From QAMX01 sp964448855 (lineage in GTDB: Bacteria > Bacillota > Clostridia > Oscillospirales > QAMX01): a stretch of DNA of 42,513 nucleotides. The notes below the pieces were generated by a model. That model was not told the origin of the DNA. It made no database searches and saw nothing but the letters and a program-made list of their open reading frames with translations. Position 1 is the stretch's first letter. Every line of letters starts with the position of its first letter. Position numbers and translations under genes: made by a program. This document shows, piece after piece, positions 7,136 through 15,769 of this stretch. Location of the stretch: assembly GCA_964448855.1 (NCBI GenBank), contig CAYUXI010000015.1, forward strand, positions 1-42,513. Reading direction: 5' to 3'.

Positions 7136-8208
7136 TTTTGGACGATGGCAGCGTCTGGCCGGGCTATGCCTTTGGCGGCGCTGTCACAGGAGAGGCGACA
7201 GAGCTGATCTTCCACACGGCGATGGCCGGTTATCCGGAAATCATCTCGGATCCGGCCTGTCTGGGACAGACCGTTGTCACCACCTACCCGGTTGTCGGGA
7301 GCTTCGGGGTGGCGATGGAGGATCTTGAAAGCGACGGCCCGGCGCTGGCCGGACTGGTCGCCCGCGATTACAATGACCAGCCGAGCAACTTCCGTTATGC
7401 CGCGACGCTGGCGGATGCGCTGGAAATGCGCGGCATCCCCGGCATCTATGGCGTGGATACGCGTGCGCTGACGCGCCTGCTGCGCGACAGCGGCGTTCGC
7501 CGCGCCATGCTGACCGATATGGACGCATCGGACGAAGAGGTTGTGGCGCAGCTGAAGCAGGCACCCAAACGCCAGACCGCCGTGCGCGAGGTCAGCTGCC
7601 GGAAGCGCCGCTATGCCCGCACACCGGACCCGGTCTACACGGTCGCGGCGATTGACTGCGGCATCACACAGAGCCTGATTCGCGGGCTGAACAGCCGTGG
7701 CTGCACGCTGGCGATTTTCCCGTTTGATACGCCTGCCGAGGAGATTCTGGCCATCCGCCCGGATGGTGTGTTGATTTCCGGCGGGCCGGGCGACCCGGCC
7801 GATGTGCCGGAGGTGGTCGAAACGGTGAAGGCGCTCTGCGGCCGCCTGCCGATGCTTGGCATCGGTCTGGGCTGCCAGCTCGTCTGCCGCGCATACGGCG
7901 CAAAAACGGTCAGAATGACCGTCGGACATCACGGCTGCAACCATGCCGTCCGCAACCTGAAGACCGGCCAAATTGACATTACCACACAGAACCATGCGTA
8001 CACAGTCTGCGAAGCATCCCTGGAGGGCACGGGGCTGACCGTCACCCGGAAAAACCTGATGGATGATACGGTCGAAGGCGTCGAATCCACAAAGGACAGC
8101 GTGTTTGGCGTGCAGGATCAGCTGGATGCTGCCTCCGGCCTGCTGGATCGATTCCTTGCAGCCATGCGCGATGCGAAAACAAAAGCCCCAGCGGAAGAAA
8201 GGAAATAA
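7111..8208 (+). CDS. carA: Carbamoyl-phosphate synthase small subunit with an inactivated glutaminase site
   Basis: This subunit normally hydrolyses glutamine and channels NH3 to CarB. The 365-residue protein has a full N-terminal CarA domain (for example GYPEIISDP and GVDTRALTRLLR) and a class I glutamine amidotransferase fold (ISGGPGDPADV, QNHAYTV). The active site, however, is gone. The nucleophile motif GICLGHQ reads GIGLGCQ (Gly252 in place of Cys, Cys255 in place of His), and the VQxHPEA motif reads VQDQLDA (Gln337 for His, Asp339 for Glu). The Lys usual in DFGxK is Thr186. The frame is open, with no stop or frameshift. The start is ATG 7111 after AGAAGGGA, overlapping pyrC. It is followed three bases later by carB. 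The likely role is structural or allosteric support of an ammonia-dependent synthase. Family assignment is certain; ammonia use is inferred. Confidence 0.92.
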   Translation: MAEYTRKLILDDGSVWPGYAFGGAVTGEATELIFHTAMAGYPEIISDPACLGQTVVTTYPVVGSFGVAMEDLESDGPALAGLVARDYNDQPSNFRYAATLADALEMRGIPGIYGVDTRALTRLLRDSGVRRAMLTDMDASDEEVVAQLKQAPKRQTAVREVSCRKRRYARTPDPVYTVAAIDCGITQSLIRGLNSRGCTLAIFPFDTPAEEILAIRPDGVLISGGPGDPADVPEVVETVKALCGRLPMLGIGLGCQLVCRAYGAKTVRMTVGHHGCNHAVRNLKTGQIDITTQNHAYTVCEASLEGTGLTVTRKNLMDDTVEGVESTKDSVFGVQDQLDAASGLLDRFLAAMRDAKTKAPAEERK

Positions 8209-8211
8209 TCT

Positions 8212-11200
8212 ATGCCGAAACGAACGGATTTACAGAAAATTCTGGTCATTGGCTCCGGCCCGATTGTCATCGGACAGGCTGCGGAATTTGACTACGCCGG
8301 AACACAGGCCTGCCTCTCCCTGAAGGAAGAGGGCTATGAGGTTGTTCTCGTCAACTCCAACCCGGCCACCATTATGACCGATACAACGGTCGCAGACAAA
8401 GTCTACATGGAACCGCTGACGCTGGAATACCTGGCGAAAATTCTCCGCCATGAACGGCCGGACGCGATCGTTCCCGGCATCGGCGGCCAGACCGGCCTGA
8501 ACCTCGCTATGCAGCTGGCCAAAAAGGGCATTCTCCGCGAATGCGGCGTCGAGCTGCTGGGCACCACCTGCGAATCGATCGAGCTGGCGGAGGATCGGGA
8601 GCTGTTCAAGGAGCTGTGCGAAAGCATCGGTGAGCCGGTTCTGCCGTCGGAAATCACGCATTCTGTCGAAGAGGGCGTGGCCGCAGCCGAACGCATCGGC
8701 TATCCGGTCGTTCTGCGCCCGGCCTTCACACTGGGCGGAACGGGCGGCGGCTTTGCCGACAATGAAGCCGAGCTGCGGGAGCTGATGAAAAACGGCCTCG
8801 CGCTGTCGCCCGTCGGACAGGTGCTGGTCGAAAAGAGCATCCGCGGCTATAAGGAAATCGAATACGAAGTGATTCGCGACAGCGCAGACACGGCGCTGGC
8901 CGTCTGCAACATGGAAAACGTCGATCCGGTCGGCATTCACACCGGCGACTCCATCGTCGTCGCACCCTGCCAGACGCTGTCCGGCAAGGAATGCGCCATG
9001 CTCCGCGCCAGCGCGCTGAAAATCATCCGTGCGCTGAAAATCGCGGGCGGCTGCAATGTCCAGTTCGCGCTGGATCCGGACTCCTTCCGCTACTATGTCA
9101 TCGAGGTGAACCCGCGTGTTTCCCGCTCCTCCGCACTCGCCTCGAAAGCCAGCGGCTACCCGATTGCCCGCGTCACGGCGAAAATCGCAGTCGGCCTGAC
9201 GCTCGATGAAATCCACCTGGGCAACACACCGGCCTGCTTTGAACCGGCACTCGATTATATCGTGCTGAAAATGGCGCGCTTCCCGTTTGATAAGTTCACG
9301 ACGGCCTCCAACCGCCTCGGCACACAGATGAAGGCAACGGGCGAGGTCATGAGCATTGGCCGGACGCTGGAGGAAAGCCTGCTGAAGGCGGTTCGGTCGC
9401 TGGAAGCCGGTGCGCGACACCTGGCTCTGCCGAAATTTGACACGTTCAGCCGTGAAGAGCTCATGGCGTATATCGCTGAAGGCACGGACGACCGGATTTT
9501 CGCCATCGCCCGCCTGATCCGGATGCAGACCGACCGGGACGAAATCGCCCGTGCGACGCGGATTGATCCGCTCTTTCTGGATACCATCCAAAAGATTGTG
9601 GACTGCGAACAGCTGCTGGCTGCGCACCCGTTTGACGCCGATGCTTTGAAAACCGCCAAGCGCATGGGCTTCTGCGATCTGGCCGTTGCAACCTGCTGGA
9701 ACACGAGCGAAGCGGAGGTTACCGCCTTCCGCGAATCGCAGAACCTCTACCCGGTCTATAAGATGATCGACACCTGCGCCGCGGAATTCGCCGGGGACAT
9801 CCCCTATTTCTACGCGACCTACGAATCGGAAAACGAATCCATTCCGAGCGACCGGCAGAAAATCATCGTGCTGGGCTCCGGCCCGATTCGAATCGGTCAG
9901 GGCGTCGAGTTCGACTATTCGACCGTCCACGCAGTCATGACCATCCGAAAAGCCGGCTATGAAGCCATCATCATCAACAACAACCCGGAAACCGTCTCGA
10001 CCGACTACACGACGAGCGACAAGCTCTACTTCGAGCCGCTGACGGTGGAAGACGTCATGAACATCGTCCGCCTGGAGCAGCCGATCGGCGTTATCGCATC
10101 GCTCGGCGGCCAGACCGCGATCAACCTTGCCAAACCGCTGTCGGAGCGCGGCGTCCGCATGATCGGCACGGACAGCGAAGCCATTGAACGCGCCGAAAAC
10201 CGCGCATCCTTCGAGGCGATTCTGAAGCAGCTCTCCATCCCGCAGCCGCCCGGAGATGCCGTCACCGATATCGAAACCGGCGTTGCAGTGGCCGAACGAA
10301 TCGGCTACCCCGTGCTGGTGCGCCCGAGCTATGTCCTCGGTGGCCGCGCCATGCAGATTGTATCCAATGAAAAGGCGCTGCGCCGATACCTGAAAACCGC
10401 CGCAGCGGTCAATGTCGAACAGCCCGTCCTCGTCGATCACTATATCTTCGGCAAGGAGGTCGAGGTGGACGCCGTCTGCGATGGGAAGGCGGTCTTCGTG
10501 CCGGGCATCATGGAACACGTCGAACGGACGGGAATTCACTCCGGCGACAGCATCAGCGTGTACCCGCCGTTCTCCATCTCCGACCGCGTCCGCGAGACGA
10601 TTCTCGACTATACCTGCCGCCTCGGCCTTGGCCTCGGCATCGTCGGCCTGTTCAATATCCAGTTCATCGTTGACCGTGAGGAACGCGTCTTTATCATCGA
10701 GGTGAACCCGCGTTCCTCCAGAACCGTGCCGTTCCTGTCCAAGGCGACCGGCTATTCGCTGGCCGATATCGCCACACTGGCCATCCTCGGCAAATCGCTG
10801 GAGGAACAGGGCATCACGGAGGTCTGCCCCAGGGATAAGGAGAGATGGTACGTCAAGGTTCCGGCCTTCTCCTTCTCGAAAATCCGCGGGCTGGATGCCT
10901 ACCTCTCCCCAGAAATGAAATCGACCGGTGAAGCCATCGGCTACGATAAGACCATGACACGCGCTCTCTACAAGGCGCTGCAGTCCTCCGGAATGCACGT
11001 GGTCAATTACGGCACCATCTTCGTCACGGTTTCCGATAAGGACAAGGAGGAGGCACTGCCGCTGATCCGCCGGTTCTATGACCTCGGCTTCAACATCGAA
11101 GCGACGCACGGCACGGCGGAATATCTGAAGGCACACGGCATTCGCACACGCGCATTGGCCAAGCTGAGCGAGGGCAGCGATGAAATCCTGCGCGCCCTGC

Positions 11201-11391
11201 GTCAGGGTCATATCAGCTATGTGGTCAACACCAGAGACATCGATTCCGTCAATCAGGAAACAGACGGCTATCAGATTCGCCGCTGTGCAGCGGAGAACAA
11301 CGTCACCATGTTCACGGCGCTGGATACGGTGCGCGTCCTGCTGGATGTTCTGGAAGAAACCACACTCTGTATTTCAACGATTGATGCATGA
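8212..11391 (+). CDS. carB: Carbamoyl-phosphate synthase large subunit
   Basis: CarB makes carbamoyl phosphate from bicarbonate, NH3 and two ATP. At 1059 residues it has the normal length and four-part structure. The first synthetase half (about 1-400) starts with ILVIGSGPIVIGQAAEFDY and contains VIEVNPRVSRSSALASKA. An oligomerisation segment (400-550) follows. The second half (550-935) repeats the pattern with IIVLGSGPIRIGQGVEFDYS and IIEVNPRSSRTVPFLSKA. The C-terminal MGS-like allosteric domain (935-1059, from GTIFVTVSDKDKEEAL) is where nucleotides and ornithine act in relatives. Both ATP-grasp units look complete, so the enzyme should work if NH3 is supplied. It follows carA by three bases, with its ribosome site inside the end of carA. 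Confidence 0.96.
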   Translation: MPKRTDLQKILVIGSGPIVIGQAAEFDYAGTQACLSLKEEGYEVVLVNSNPATIMTDTTVADKVYMEPLTLEYLAKILRHERPDAIVPGIGGQTGLNLAMQLAKKGILRECGVELLGTTCESIELAEDRELFKELCESIGEPVLPSEITHSVEEGVAAAERIGYPVVLRPAFTLGGTGGGFADNEAELRELMKNGLALSPVGQVLVEKSIRGYKEIEYEVIRDSADTALAVCNMENVDPVGIHTGDSIVVAPCQTLSGKECAMLRASALKIIRALKIAGGCNVQFALDPDSFRYYVIEVNPRVSRSSALASKASGYPIARVTAKIAVGLTLDEIHLGNTPACFEPALDYIVLKMARFPFDKFTTASNRLGTQMKATGEVMSIGRTLEESLLKAVRSLEAGARHLALPKFDTFSREELMAYIAEGTDDRIFAIARLIRMQTDRDEIARATRIDPLFLDTIQKIVDCEQLLAAHPFDADALKTAKRMGFCDLAVATCWNTSEAEVTAFRESQNLYPVYKMIDTCAAEFAGDIPYFYATYESENESIPSDRQKIIVLGSGPIRIGQGVEFDYSTVHAVMTIRKAGYEAIIINNNPETVSTDYTTSDKLYFEPLTVEDVMNIVRLEQPIGVIASLGGQTAINLAKPLSERGVRMIGTDSEAIERAENRASFEAILKQLSIPQPPGDAVTDIETGVAVAERIGYPVLVRPSYVLGGRAMQIVSNEKALRRYLKTAAAVNVEQPVLVDHYIFGKEVEVDAVCDGKAVFVPGIMEHVERTGIHSGDSISVYPPFSISDRVRETILDYTCRLGLGLGIVGLFNIQFIVDREERVFIIEVNPRSSRTVPFLSKATGYSLADIATLAILGKSLEEQGITEVCPRDKERWYVKVPAFSFSKIRGLDAYLSPEMKSTGEAIGYDKTMTRALYKALQSSGMHVVNYGTIFVTVSDKDKEEALPLIRRFYDLGFNIEATHGTAEYLKAHGIRTRALAKLSEGSDEILRALRQGHISYVVNTRDIDSVNQETDGYQIRRCAAENNVTMFTALDTVRVLLDVLEETTLCISTIDA

Positions 11392-11407
11392 ATAGGGAGG
11401 GATCTGC

Positions 11408-12148
11408 TTGCTGAAAACCATGCTGACCGTGACCGGTCAGACACAGCTGACGGACGTTGTCTATCAGATGACGCTGACGGGCGCGGAGCTGGCCTGTGAA
11501 CCCTGCAAGCCGGGACAGTTCTTAGCACTTGCCCTCCCGGGGCATACGCTGCGCCGTCCGATCTCCGTTTGCGACAGGGACGGAACGACCGTCACCATCA
11601 TCTATAAGGTGGTGGGCGAGGGGACGGAGCAGCTCTCCAAAATGAGCGCGGGAGCCGAGCTGGAGGCACTCTGCTTCCTGGGCAACGGATACGATACCGC
11701 GCTGTCCGGAGCGCGCCCGGTGCTGCTCGGCGGCGGTGTCGGCGTCCCGCCGCTGCTGCTGCTGGCCAAAACGCTGCTGGCGGAGGGCAAACAGCCGTCC
11801 GTGATTCTGGGCTTCAATACCGAAAAGGAAATTTTTGCGGAGGATGCGTTCCGTGCGCTGCACATTCCGGTCACGGTCGCAACCGCCGACGGCAGCTACG
11901 GAGAACGCGGATTTGTCACGGACGTGCTGCGCAAATGGAAGGACTATACCTATACCTTTGCCTGCGGCCCGGAACCGATGCTGCACGCGGTCTACGATGT
12001 GGCAGACAGTGACGGCCAGTACAGCTTTGAAGAACGGATGGGCTGCGGCTTCGGCGTCTGCATGGGCTGTAGCTGCCAGACCAAATATGGCACAAAACGC
12101 ATCTGCAAGGATGGCCCTGTGCTGCAAAAGGGGGAGATCATATGGTGA
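11408..12148 (+). CDS. pyrK: Dihydroorotate dehydrogenase electron-transfer subunit
   Basis: PyrK carries FAD and a [2Fe-2S] cluster and passes electrons from PyrD to NAD+. The 246-residue protein has the FAD-binding RPISVCD motif, the nucleotide-binding GGGVGVPPLL loop, and the C-terminal cluster ligands in GCGFGVCMGCSC plus a later Cys in RICKDGPV. The start is TTG at 11408, placed by an AGGGAGG site; the gap after carB is 16 bases. Its last bases overlap the start of pyrD (12142), as is common for the pyrK-pyrD pair. Its presence identifies the dehydrogenase as the NAD+-dependent class 1B type. Confidence 0.93.
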   Translation: MLKTMLTVTGQTQLTDVVYQMTLTGAELACEPCKPGQFLALALPGHTLRRPISVCDRDGTTVTIIYKVVGEGTEQLSKMSAGAELEALCFLGNGYDTALSGARPVLLGGGVGVPPLLLLAKTLLAEGKQPSVILGFNTEKEIFAEDAFRALHIPVTVATADGSYGERGFVTDVLRKWKDYTYTFACGPEPMLHAVYDVADSDGQYSFEERMGCGFGVCMGCSCQTKYGTKRICKDGPVLQKGEIIW

Positions 12149-13053
12149 CAGCCGTTGAACTGAGCGGGTTGACGCTGAAAAACCCACTGATTGCCGCAAG
12201 CGGTACCTTTGGCTTCGGCGAAGAAATGGCCGAGCTGTATGACCTGAACTGCATCGGCGGCATTTCCGTCAAGGGGACGACGAAATCGGCGCGCTTTGGC
12301 AATCCGACCCCGCGCATTGCCGAATGCCCCGCGGGGATGCTGAACGCGGTCGGCCTGCAAAATCCGGGCATCCGCGAGGTCTGCGCCCATGCACTGCCCA
12401 GCCTGCGGCAACGCTATCAGGGCGTGATTCTCGCCAACATCGGCGGCTTCTCCCTGGACGAATATGCGGAGTGCTGCGCCGAGGCCGACCGGGAACCGTC
12501 GGTCGATCTGATCGAGCTGAACATCAGCTGCCCCAATGTCCATGACGGCGGGATGAGCTTCGGAACCTCTGCGGCAGCGGCGGAGGCGGTGACGGCGGCA
12601 GCACGCCGCGCCACCAAAAAGCCGCTCTATGTCAAGCTGACGCCCAACGTGACGGACATTGCGGAAATCGCAAAAGCCTGCGAGGCCGGCGGCGCAGACG
12701 GCCTGAGCCTGATTAACACCGTGCTGGGTATGCGGATTGACGTGGCGCGCCGCCGCCCGGTGCTGGCCAACCGCACCGGCGGACTGTCCGGCCCGGCCAT
12801 TCTGCCGATCGCCGTCCGCTGCATCTGGCAGGTCTACGAGGCCGTTTCCATCCCGCTGATCGGTATGGGCGGCGTCAAAACGGCAAAGGACGTGCTGGAA
12901 CTGATGCTGGCCGGTGCCCGCGCCGTTCAGGTCGGTGCTGCCACCCTGCTCGACCCCTTTGCCCTGCGCGACCTGGCTGCTGCGCTGCCGGAGGAAATGG
13001 AACGCTACGGAATTCGCGATATCAATGAAATTGTTGGAGGTGCCCATCGATGA
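12142..13053 (+). CDS. pyrD: Dihydroorotate dehydrogenase, class 1B catalytic subunit
   Basis: This FMN enzyme oxidises dihydroorotate to orotate. The 303-residue TIM barrel begins with NPLIAASGTFGFG, a typical class 1 start. It has the catalytic Cys in LNISCPNV, the substrate/FMN Lys segments SVKGTTKSARFGNPTPR and VKLTPNVTD, and the phosphate loop IGMGGVKTAKDVLE. Together with PyrK directly upstream it forms the NAD+-linked heterotetramer used by anaerobic and facultative Bacillota. The ATG at 12142 lies 8-10 bases after GGGGGAG and overlaps the pyrK stop. The stop overlaps the pyrF start in an ATGA. Confidence 0.95.
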   Translation: MVTAVELSGLTLKNPLIAASGTFGFGEEMAELYDLNCIGGISVKGTTKSARFGNPTPRIAECPAGMLNAVGLQNPGIREVCAHALPSLRQRYQGVILANIGGFSLDEYAECCAEADREPSVDLIELNISCPNVHDGGMSFGTSAAAAEAVTAAARRATKKPLYVKLTPNVTDIAEIAKACEAGGADGLSLINTVLGMRIDVARRRPVLANRTGGLSGPAILPIAVRCIWQVYEAVSIPLIGMGGVKTAKDVLELMLAGARAVQVGAATLLDPFALRDLAAALPEEMERYGIRDINEIVGGAHR

Positions 13054-13763
13054 ATCGAGATGTCATTGTCGCCGCTGATTTTGCCAACCGGGAAGAAACG
13101 CTCCGCTTTTTGGAACCGTTTGAGGAAGAACGCCCGTTTTTGAAAATCGGGATGGAATTGTATTACGCCGAGGGGCCGTCGATTGTGCGGGAGCTGAAAT
13201 CACGCGGCCACCGGATTTTTCTGGATTTGAAGCTGCATGACATTCCCAACACCGTCTCCCGCGCCATGCACGTCCTGTCGTCGCTCGATGTGGATCTGGT
13301 GAACCTGCACGCAGGCGGCGGCCGCGCCATGATGGAGGCTGCGCTGGAGGGGCTGACACGCCCGGACGGTTCGCGCCCGATGCTCATTGCCGTTACCATG
13401 CTGACCTCCATCAGCGAGGAACGGATGCATGAAGAGCTCGGCATCGGTGCGCCGCTGCCGTCTGTCGTGATGCAGTACGCCAAAAATGCCCAGGCCGCCG
13501 GTCTGGACGGCGTCGTCTGCTCACCGCTGGAAGCGGCTGCGGTCAAACAGGCCTGCGGCCAGTCCTTCCAGACCGTCACGCCCGGCGTGCGCTTTGCCGA
13601 CGGCGCAGTCGGTGATCAAAGCCGCATCACTACTCCGAGCGGTGCCCGTGCGCTGGGAAGCGACCTGATTGTTGTCGGTCGCCCAATCACGCGTGCAGAT
13701 GACCCCGTTGCGGCATACCGGCGCTGTGTGGCCGAATTTGTGAGAGGAGAAACGACAAGATGA
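13050..13763 (+). CDS. pyrF: Orotidine 5'-phosphate decarboxylase
   Basis: PyrF decarboxylates OMP to UMP, the last step of the pathway. The 237-residue TIM barrel has the catalytic Lys-Asp array in FLDLKLHDIPNT, the N-terminal VAADFAN strand, LVNLHAGGG and the C-terminal phosphate-binding TPGVRFADG plus VVGRPITRA. Length and motifs are normal for the type found in Bacillota. It begins on the ATGA that ends pyrD and ends on the ATGA that starts pyrE, so the three genes are translationally coupled. Confidence 0.95.
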   Translation: MNRDVIVAADFANREETLRFLEPFEEERPFLKIGMELYYAEGPSIVRELKSRGHRIFLDLKLHDIPNTVSRAMHVLSSLDVDLVNLHAGGGRAMMEAALEGLTRPDGSRPMLIAVTMLTSISEERMHEELGIGAPLPSVVMQYAKNAQAAGLDGVVCSPLEAAAVKQACGQSFQTVTPGVRFADGAVGDQSRITTPSGARALGSDLIVVGRPITRADDPVAAYRRCVAEFVRGETTR

Positions 13764-14407
13764 CGGATACCAGAAAAACCATTGCAGAGGCGCTGCTTTC
13801 GATTCGCGCCGTCTTCCTTCGCCCGGAGGAACCGTTTACCTGGGCGAGTGGAATCAAAAGCCCGGTCTACTGTGACAACCGCCTGATTCTGACCGCGCCG
13901 GAGGTGCGGACAGTGGTGGAACAGGCCATTGCCGATACCATTGCAACCACCTATCCGACCTGCGAGGTTCTGATGGGAACCAGCACCGCCGGAATCGCAC
14001 ACGCAGCCATTGCCGCACAGCTGATGGGACTGCCGATGGGCTACGTCCGCGGCAGCGCAAAGGATCATGGCCGCAACAACCGCATCGAAGGCCGATTGGA
14101 AGCCGGACAGCGCGTCGTCGTTGTGGAAGACCTGATTTCCACGGGCGGCAGCGTCATTGAAGTTGTGGACGCCCTCCGCGAAGCCGGAGCGGATGTCCTC
14201 GGCGTGGTCAGCATCTTCACCTACAATATGCAGAAGGGCAAAGACCGCCTGATGGAAGCCAATGTACAGGCCGTCAGCCTGACGGATTTTGACGCCGTGA
14301 CAGAGGCAGCTGCGGCCACCGGCATGATTCGCCACGAGGATATCGCACGCCTGCTGCGGTTCCGCGATAACCCGTCCGATGAAAGCTGGATTGGAGGCGC
14401 TCAATGA
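13760..14407 (+). CDS. pyrE: Orotate phosphoribosyltransferase
   Basis: PyrE joins orotate to PRPP to give OMP. The 215-residue protein has the PRPP-binding signature VVVVEDLISTGGS, the N-terminal FTWASGIKSPVYCDNR orotate-site region and the mobile loop around RGSAKDHGRNN, which supplies catalytic basic residues. It is complete and of usual length. Its ATG overlaps the pyrF stop and its stop overlaps the pyrB start, both in ATGA. Placed next to pyrF, it feeds its product directly to the decarboxylase. Confidence 0.95.
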   Translation: MTDTRKTIAEALLSIRAVFLRPEEPFTWASGIKSPVYCDNRLILTAPEVRTVVEQAIADTIATTYPTCEVLMGTSTAGIAHAAIAAQLMGLPMGYVRGSAKDHGRNNRIEGRLEAGQRVVVVEDLISTGGSVIEVVDALREAGADVLGVVSIFTYNMQKGKDRLMEANVQAVSLTDFDAVTEAAAATGMIRHEDIARLLRFRDNPSDESWIGGAQ

Positions 14408-15315
14408 GAAGCGTCATCGATATACTGGATTTGTCGGTTGAAGAGATTGAGGCGCTGCTGCAGCGCGCAGGCGACATCATTGACCATCCGGAAGCGTATG
14501 CGGAGAGCTGCAAGGGCAAAAAGCTGGCAACGCTGTTCTTTGAACCCTCCACGCGCACCCGCCTCAGCTTTGAGGCGGCCATGCTCGAGCTGGGCGGCAG
14601 CGTGATCGGCTTCTCGGAGGCGTCCAGCAGCTCGGCCTCCAAGGGCGAGAGCGTCGCGGACACCGTGCGCGTCGTCAGCTGCTACGCGGATATCATCGCC
14701 ATGCGCCACCCGAAGGAGGGCGCACCGCTGGTCGCATCCATGAAGGCCGGTGTCCCGGTGATCAACGCCGGTGACGGCGGCCACCATCACCCCACACAGA
14801 CGCTGGCCGACCTGATGACGATTCGCCGGGAGCGCGGCTCGTTTGAAGGGCTGAATATCGGATTGTGCGGCGACCTGAAATTCGGCCGCACCGTCCATTC
14901 GCTGATCAATGCGCTCTCCCGGTATGAAGGCGTGCGCTTCACGCTGATCTCACCGGCAGAGCTGTGCCTGCCCGACTATGTCCGCCAGGATACGCTGGAA
15001 AAGCAGAAGATCGCCTATACGGAGACGCGGAGCCTGGAAGAGGTCATGCCGACGCTGGATATCCTGTATATGACGCGTGTGCAGCAGGAGCGCTTCTTCA
15101 ATGAGGCCGACTACATCCGCCTGAAGGACAGCTATGTCCTGACCCCGGAAAAGCTGACCACCGCCAAACCGGAAATGCGGATTCTGCATCCGCTGCCGCG
15201 TGTCAATGAAATCGCCTGCTCGGTCGATGATGACCCGCGTGCCTGCTATTTCAAACAGGTGCTGTATGGGAAATATATGCGCATGGCGCTGATCCTGATG
15301 CTGCTGGGCCGCTAA
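14404..15315 (+). CDS. pyrB: Aspartate carbamoyltransferase catalytic subunit
   Basis: PyrB transfers the carbamoyl group to aspartate, the committed step. The 303-residue protein has the carbamoyl-phosphate site FEPSTRTRLSFE, the neighbouring-chain loop SASKGES (with the Lys that reaches into the adjacent active site), GDGGHHHPTQTLAD, and the C-terminal HPLPRVNEI loop. Everything expected for activity is visible. It is coupled to pyrE by an ATGA overlap and followed 20 bases later by the regulatory subunit gene pyrI, so the enzyme should assemble as the allosteric (PyrB3)2(PyrI2)3 form rather than the lone trimer found in Bacillus. Confidence 0.95.
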   Translation: MRSVIDILDLSVEEIEALLQRAGDIIDHPEAYAESCKGKKLATLFFEPSTRTRLSFEAAMLELGGSVIGFSEASSSSASKGESVADTVRVVSCYADIIAMRHPKEGAPLVASMKAGVPVINAGDGGHHHPTQTLADLMTIRRERGSFEGLNIGLCGDLKFGRTVHSLINALSRYEGVRFTLISPAELCLPDYVRQDTLEKQKIAYTETRSLEEVMPTLDILYMTRVQQERFFNEADYIRLKDSYVLTPEKLTTAKPEMRILHPLPRVNEIACSVDDDPRACYFKQVLYGKYMRMALILMLLGR

Positions 15316-15335
15316 ACAGGAAGGAGCAAATCAAC

Positions 15336-15761
15336 ATGACTGTAGATTCCATTAAAAACGGCGTGGTCATTGACCACATCGCGGCAGGTCACGGCATGAT
15401 GCTGTACCGGCATCTCGATCTGGATCGCCTGACCTGTCCGGTGGCGCTCATCAAAAATGCCGTCAGCGCACAGCTCGGCAAAAAGGACATCATCAAAATT
15501 GACGGTGTGCCGGATATGAACCTCGAAATCGTCGGCTATCTGGCACCGGGCAGCACGATCAACGTGATTCGGGACGGCGCAATCATCCGGAAATGGCACC
15601 CGCCGCTTCCCGAACAGGTGACCGGCGTCATCCGCTGCAAAAACCCGCGCTGCATCACTTCGACGGAGCAGGAACTGCCGCACATTTTCCGCCTGACCGA
15701 CCGCGAAAACCACGTCTATCGCTGCGTCTATTGCGATACCCGCGCCAAAAATACGCTCTGA
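15336..15761 (+). CDS. pyrI: Aspartate carbamoyltransferase regulatory subunit
   Basis: PyrI binds nucleotides and sets the activity of aspartate carbamoyltransferase. The 141-residue protein has the N-terminal allosteric domain (VDSIKNGVVIDHIAAGHG) and the C-terminal zinc ribbon with two cysteine pairs, CKNPRC and CVYC, that contact PyrB. An AGGAAGGAG ribosome site precedes the ATG. It is the last gene of the pyr operon, with a strong terminator right after it. Its presence means feedback control of the operon product is at least partly at enzyme level. Confidence 0.94.
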   Translation: MTVDSIKNGVVIDHIAAGHGMMLYRHLDLDRLTCPVALIKNAVSAQLGKKDIIKIDGVPDMNLEIVGYLAPGSTINVIRDGAIIRKWHPPLPEQVTGVIRCKNPRCITSTEQELPHIFRLTDRENHVYRCVYCDTRAKNTL

Positions 15762-15769
15762 ACCCAAAC

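Noticed and set aside
7864..7875. Cys255 as a shifted nucleophile that could rescue CarA glutaminase
   Set aside because: It replaces the His three residues after the nucleophile position, outside the tight turn of the nucleophile elbow, and the His and Glu of the triad are also missing.
8230..11211. Very long open frame antisense to carB (similar ones opposite the ECF fusion, the lipoprotein, MATE, uraA, beta-galactosidase and subtilase genes)
   Set aside because: These frames are rich in Arg, Gln, Asp and His in a low-complexity way, have no recognisable domain or ribosome site, and mirror the codon bias of real genes on the other strand.
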